Assembly: GCA_949751835.1 (NCBI GenBank)
Contig: CATKHK010000155.1
Location: 1 to 45,145, forward strand
Source: Blepharisma japonicum
Taxonomy: Eukaryota > Ciliophora > Heterotrichea > Heterotrichida > Blepharismidae
Reading direction: 5' to 3'
Length of the DNA stretch: 45,145 bases
Shown here: in pieces, positions 43,399 through 45,145 of the stretch
Position numbering within the stretch: position 1 is the stretch's first letter
Layout: each line of letters begins with the position of its first letter
Notes under the pieces: generated by a model
The model's database searches: none
Seen by the model: only the letters and a program-made list of their open reading frames with translations
Told to the model about the DNA's origin: nothing
Made by a program: the position numbers and the translations under genes

Positions 43399-44028
43399 AT
43401 GCTTTATTCGCTATATGGATATTGGCAAAGTACTTGCGCATGAAGAGTTCGAATTGTTTTAAATCTAAAAAATATAAGATACAACTACATCCCAATTAAC
43501 CTTTTAGAAGGAGCTCAAAAGCTAGACGATTATAAGAATCTTAATAATCTTGAACAAGTTCCAACACTTATCGGAAAAACGTTTAAGCTAACACAAAGCA
43601 TGGCGATCATTCAATACTTAGAAGCAGCCCACCCTCTCCCTTCCCTAACTCCCACTGACTATCTATTAAAAGCAAAAATGTTTGAAATTTGTGAAATTAT
43701 CAATTCAGGCATTCAACCATTGCAAAATCTCTCTATGCTAAAAAAGATCAAAGAACTCGGAGGACATCCCAAAGGATTTGCACAAGAAGTTATTAGAAAA
43801 GGGTTTATTTCAGTTGAAGATCTCATATTACAACACCATGGAAAATATTGTATCGGAAATGATATTACATTAGCTGATGTATTTTTAATTCCACAAATAA
43901 ATAATGCGCTGAGATATGGAGTTGATATGAGTAGTTTTCCACAGGTGATGAGTGTATTAGAAGAATTAAATAAAGTTCCTGAAATTATTAAGGCTCCTCC
44001 AGACTACCAAATTGATGCCATTAAATAA
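43399..44028 (+). CDS. Zeta-class glutathione S-transferase / maleylacetoacetate isomerase
   Basis: A 209-residue frame. MLYSLYGYWQSTCAWRVRIVLNLKNIRYNYIPINLLEG matches the SSCSWRVRIAL active-site region of zeta GST/MAAI (the second Ser and Cys are Thr, Cys and Ala variants here: STCAWR). TGA codes the Trp of AWRVRI. EQVPTLIG and QSMAIIQYLEAAHP are the cis-Pro and glutathione gamma-Glu binding elements. The C-terminal domain has INSGIQPLQNLSML and TLADVFLIPQINNALRYGVDMSSFP. The enzyme isomerises maleylacetoacetate in tyrosine/phenylalanine breakdown using glutathione, in the cytosol. The start at ATG 43399 is set by the beta-1 strand. Confidence 0.9.
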
Positions 44029-44069
44029 TATTTTTTTAATGAATTATTTTTCATAGCCAGATAGCTATA

Positions 44070-44615
44070 TTATCCACCAAAATAATCCTCTGCCTCACCA
44101 TCCACTTGCTCTTCGCAGCCACCTCCACTTTCGCTTGCATCAGCTGATCCACAATACCAAAAGAAACACGGCCATGGCTTTCTACGCTTTTCCTCTGGGT
44201 TAATTTGGCGATAAATCACGACTGGGCCAGGATAGGCTTGGCTTGCTCCAGCCTGATTTATTACGCAATAAGTCTGAGTATTCTGAATGCCATATGGCTG
44301 AATATTTGACAGTAATTGCGGCTGCGGATAATTTTGATGAAGGTTACTTGAATAAAATTGATTCTGCTGATAAAATTGAGTGTTAGGTGGTTGGGATACA
44401 TTAATATAAGCTGGAGGAGATTGATAAACTTGAGTATTTATCTGAGGATAGTATTGGTTTGGTACTATAATATTTCCAGGATTAAGAGAAATTGGGGATT
44501 GAGAAAGAATTCCATTATCAGGCATTGAATTTGAATAGTTTTGAGGATTCAGATTGGGATACATCTGTGGGCTTCTTGCATCAACTGATTTATGAGATAC
44601 ACAACTGCTGCCCAT
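44070..44615 (-). CDS. Q/N/P/Y-rich protein with N-terminal MGSSC lipidation motif
   Basis: A 181-residue intact frame. MGSSCVSHKS fits N-myristoylation at Gly2 with palmitoylation at Cys5, suggesting membrane attachment. Residues 15-130 are low-complexity Pro/Gln/Asn/Tyr-rich, with repeated QxYxxPP-like units. The end has EEKRRKPWPCFFWYCGSADASESGGGCEEQVDGEAEDYFGG, including a Trp/Cys cluster. No known domain. A scaffold or surface-associated role is a guess. It is convergent with the GST gene (41 bp between stops). Confidence 0.65.
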   Translation of the reverse strand: MGSSCVSHKSVDARSPQMYPNLNPQNYSNSMPDNGILSQSPISLNPGNIIVPNQYYPQINTQVYQSPPAYINVSQPPNTQFYQQNQFYSSNLHQNYPQPQLLSNIQPYGIQNTQTYCVINQAGASQAYPGPVVIYRQINPEEKRRKPWPCFFWYCGSADASESGGGCEEQVDGEAEDYFGG

Positions 44616-44870
44616 TTTTATTTAAAATATCTTAAAAAATAATTTGATTGTTTTAAAAATCTTCAATTGTAAGCTATTGACTTCTTATTTTAAAGTGATC
44701 TGAAGATAAAAATAAATGTATTAATAAAATTATCCTGCAAAGATTTTAGCATATAAACATAGAAGCTATAATAATTAATGCTTGGGTATATTGCAGCACC
44801 CATTAAATCTTTAGCAATTAGATGAACTAAAAGAACAATTTCATTTATTTCATCTTCAAGATAAGAAATT

Positions 44871-45145
44871 ATGGAAAATCTTAAAAAATCATTGAAGGAG
44901 CTCTTCAGAGAATTAGACAAAAAACTAGAAGAACTTGAAATCCTACAAACAAAACTTGACCCAGATACAATAGAAGTGTGCTTTGATGCGAAAAATCCTG
45001 AAAAAGACATCGAAGATACAATATCTCGAATTTTGTCTGATATCAAAACTCAGGCAGAGCAAATGAATGTATCAGCATCATCAAGTTTCGACACAACTCT
45101 TAGCATCCAATATCTGAGTGATCACAAAATTTATTCTAAGCGTTT
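44871..45145 (+). CDS. Coiled-coil protein, C-terminus outside window
   Basis: From ATG 44871, preceded by an in-frame TAA, 91 codons are open to the window end: MENLKKSLKELFRELDKKL with heptad spacing, then LDPDTIEVCFDAKNPEKDIEDTISRILSDIKTQAEQMN. This is helical, charged and likely coiled coil. The layout could suit the N-terminus of a Golgi SNARE or a tethering protein, but no diagnostic motif is in view. The opposite strand also has an open frame (44690-45046); heptad pattern and start context favour this one. Confidence 0.55.
   Translation, partial: MENLKKSLKELFRELDKKLEELEILQTKLDPDTIEVCFDAKNPEKDIEDTISRILSDIKTQAEQMNVSASSSFDTTLSIQYLSDHKIYSKR

Noticed and set aside
1-45145. Bacterial, mitochondrial or Mycoplasma origin (also TGA=Trp)
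   Set aside because: Exocyst, AT-1, cathepsin L, P-type cyclin and GT-AG introns are nuclear eukaryotic features; no operons or Shine-Dalgarno pattern.
1-45145. CRISPR arrays, tRNA, rRNA, telomere repeats
   Set aside because: No regularly spaced direct repeats, no cloverleaf or rRNA-like segments, and no terminal repeat tracts were found by eye.

Overview
The window looks like macronuclear DNA of a heterotrich ciliate, most likely Blepharisma or a close relative. Two independent sequence signals support this. (1) TGA is read as tryptophan. Long conserved reading frames are interrupted only by TGA, always where the family or a paralogue in the same window has Trp, and paralogues swap TGG and TGA at the same codon. 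TAA and TAG still act as stops. (2) One gene (17280-18458, minus) can only be read through by removing four introns of exactly 15 nt, all GTA...AG with an A at position 10. TGA=Trp plus 15-16 nt introns is the known combination in Blepharisma. The DNA is very AT-rich. No tRNA, rRNA, CRISPR array, telomere repeat or intact transposase was seen.

Left part (about 1-16.4 kb): an incomplete TPR-like gene is followed by a cluster of SABATH-type SAM-dependent carboxyl/N-methyltransferases. There are six full-length genes (3691, 6192, 7236, 8443, 11189, 15342) and two decayed relics (about 2500-2790 plus, about 5700-5985 minus). A PhoD-like phosphatase gene lies inside the cluster. SABATH-1 and SABATH-4 form an inverted repeat with arms of about 1.2 kb, and the left arm still carries the last 34 codons of the PhoD-like gene. 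The two relics share the same junction to an EF-hand-like relic, so that composite was itself duplicated and inverted. A broken J-domain gene lies at 14.2-14.8 kb.

Middle part (about 16.4-26.6 kb): gene-poor. It holds an auxin-efflux-carrier-type (AEC/PIN-like) transporter with the four mini-introns, three P-type (Pho80-like) cyclin genes and at least one cyclin relic. Long AT-rich stretches between them contain a strong GC-richer hairpin at 23934-23975.

Right part (about 26.6-45.1 kb): denser and more housekeeping-like. In order: a TauE/SafE-type membrane transporter, an atypical protein kinase (HLD and DFN motifs), two tandem PP2C phosphatases, a membrane-anchored cathepsin-L-like protease, an Exo84-like exocyst subunit, two tandem GH1 beta-glucosidases, an SLC33A1-type acetyl-CoA transporter, a zeta-class GST/maleylacetoacetate isomerase, a small lipidated Q/N/P-rich protein, and the start of a coiled-coil protein. 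Each GH1 gene has one lesion: a TAG at an expected Trp in the first, a 1-nt deletion in the second.

The most notable content is the expanding and decaying SABATH methyltransferase family in a ciliate. Its substrate is unknown from sequence; an aromatic or tryptophan-derived acid is only a guess. The GH1 nonsense site is also notable because it looks exactly like a 15-nt intron at its two ends.
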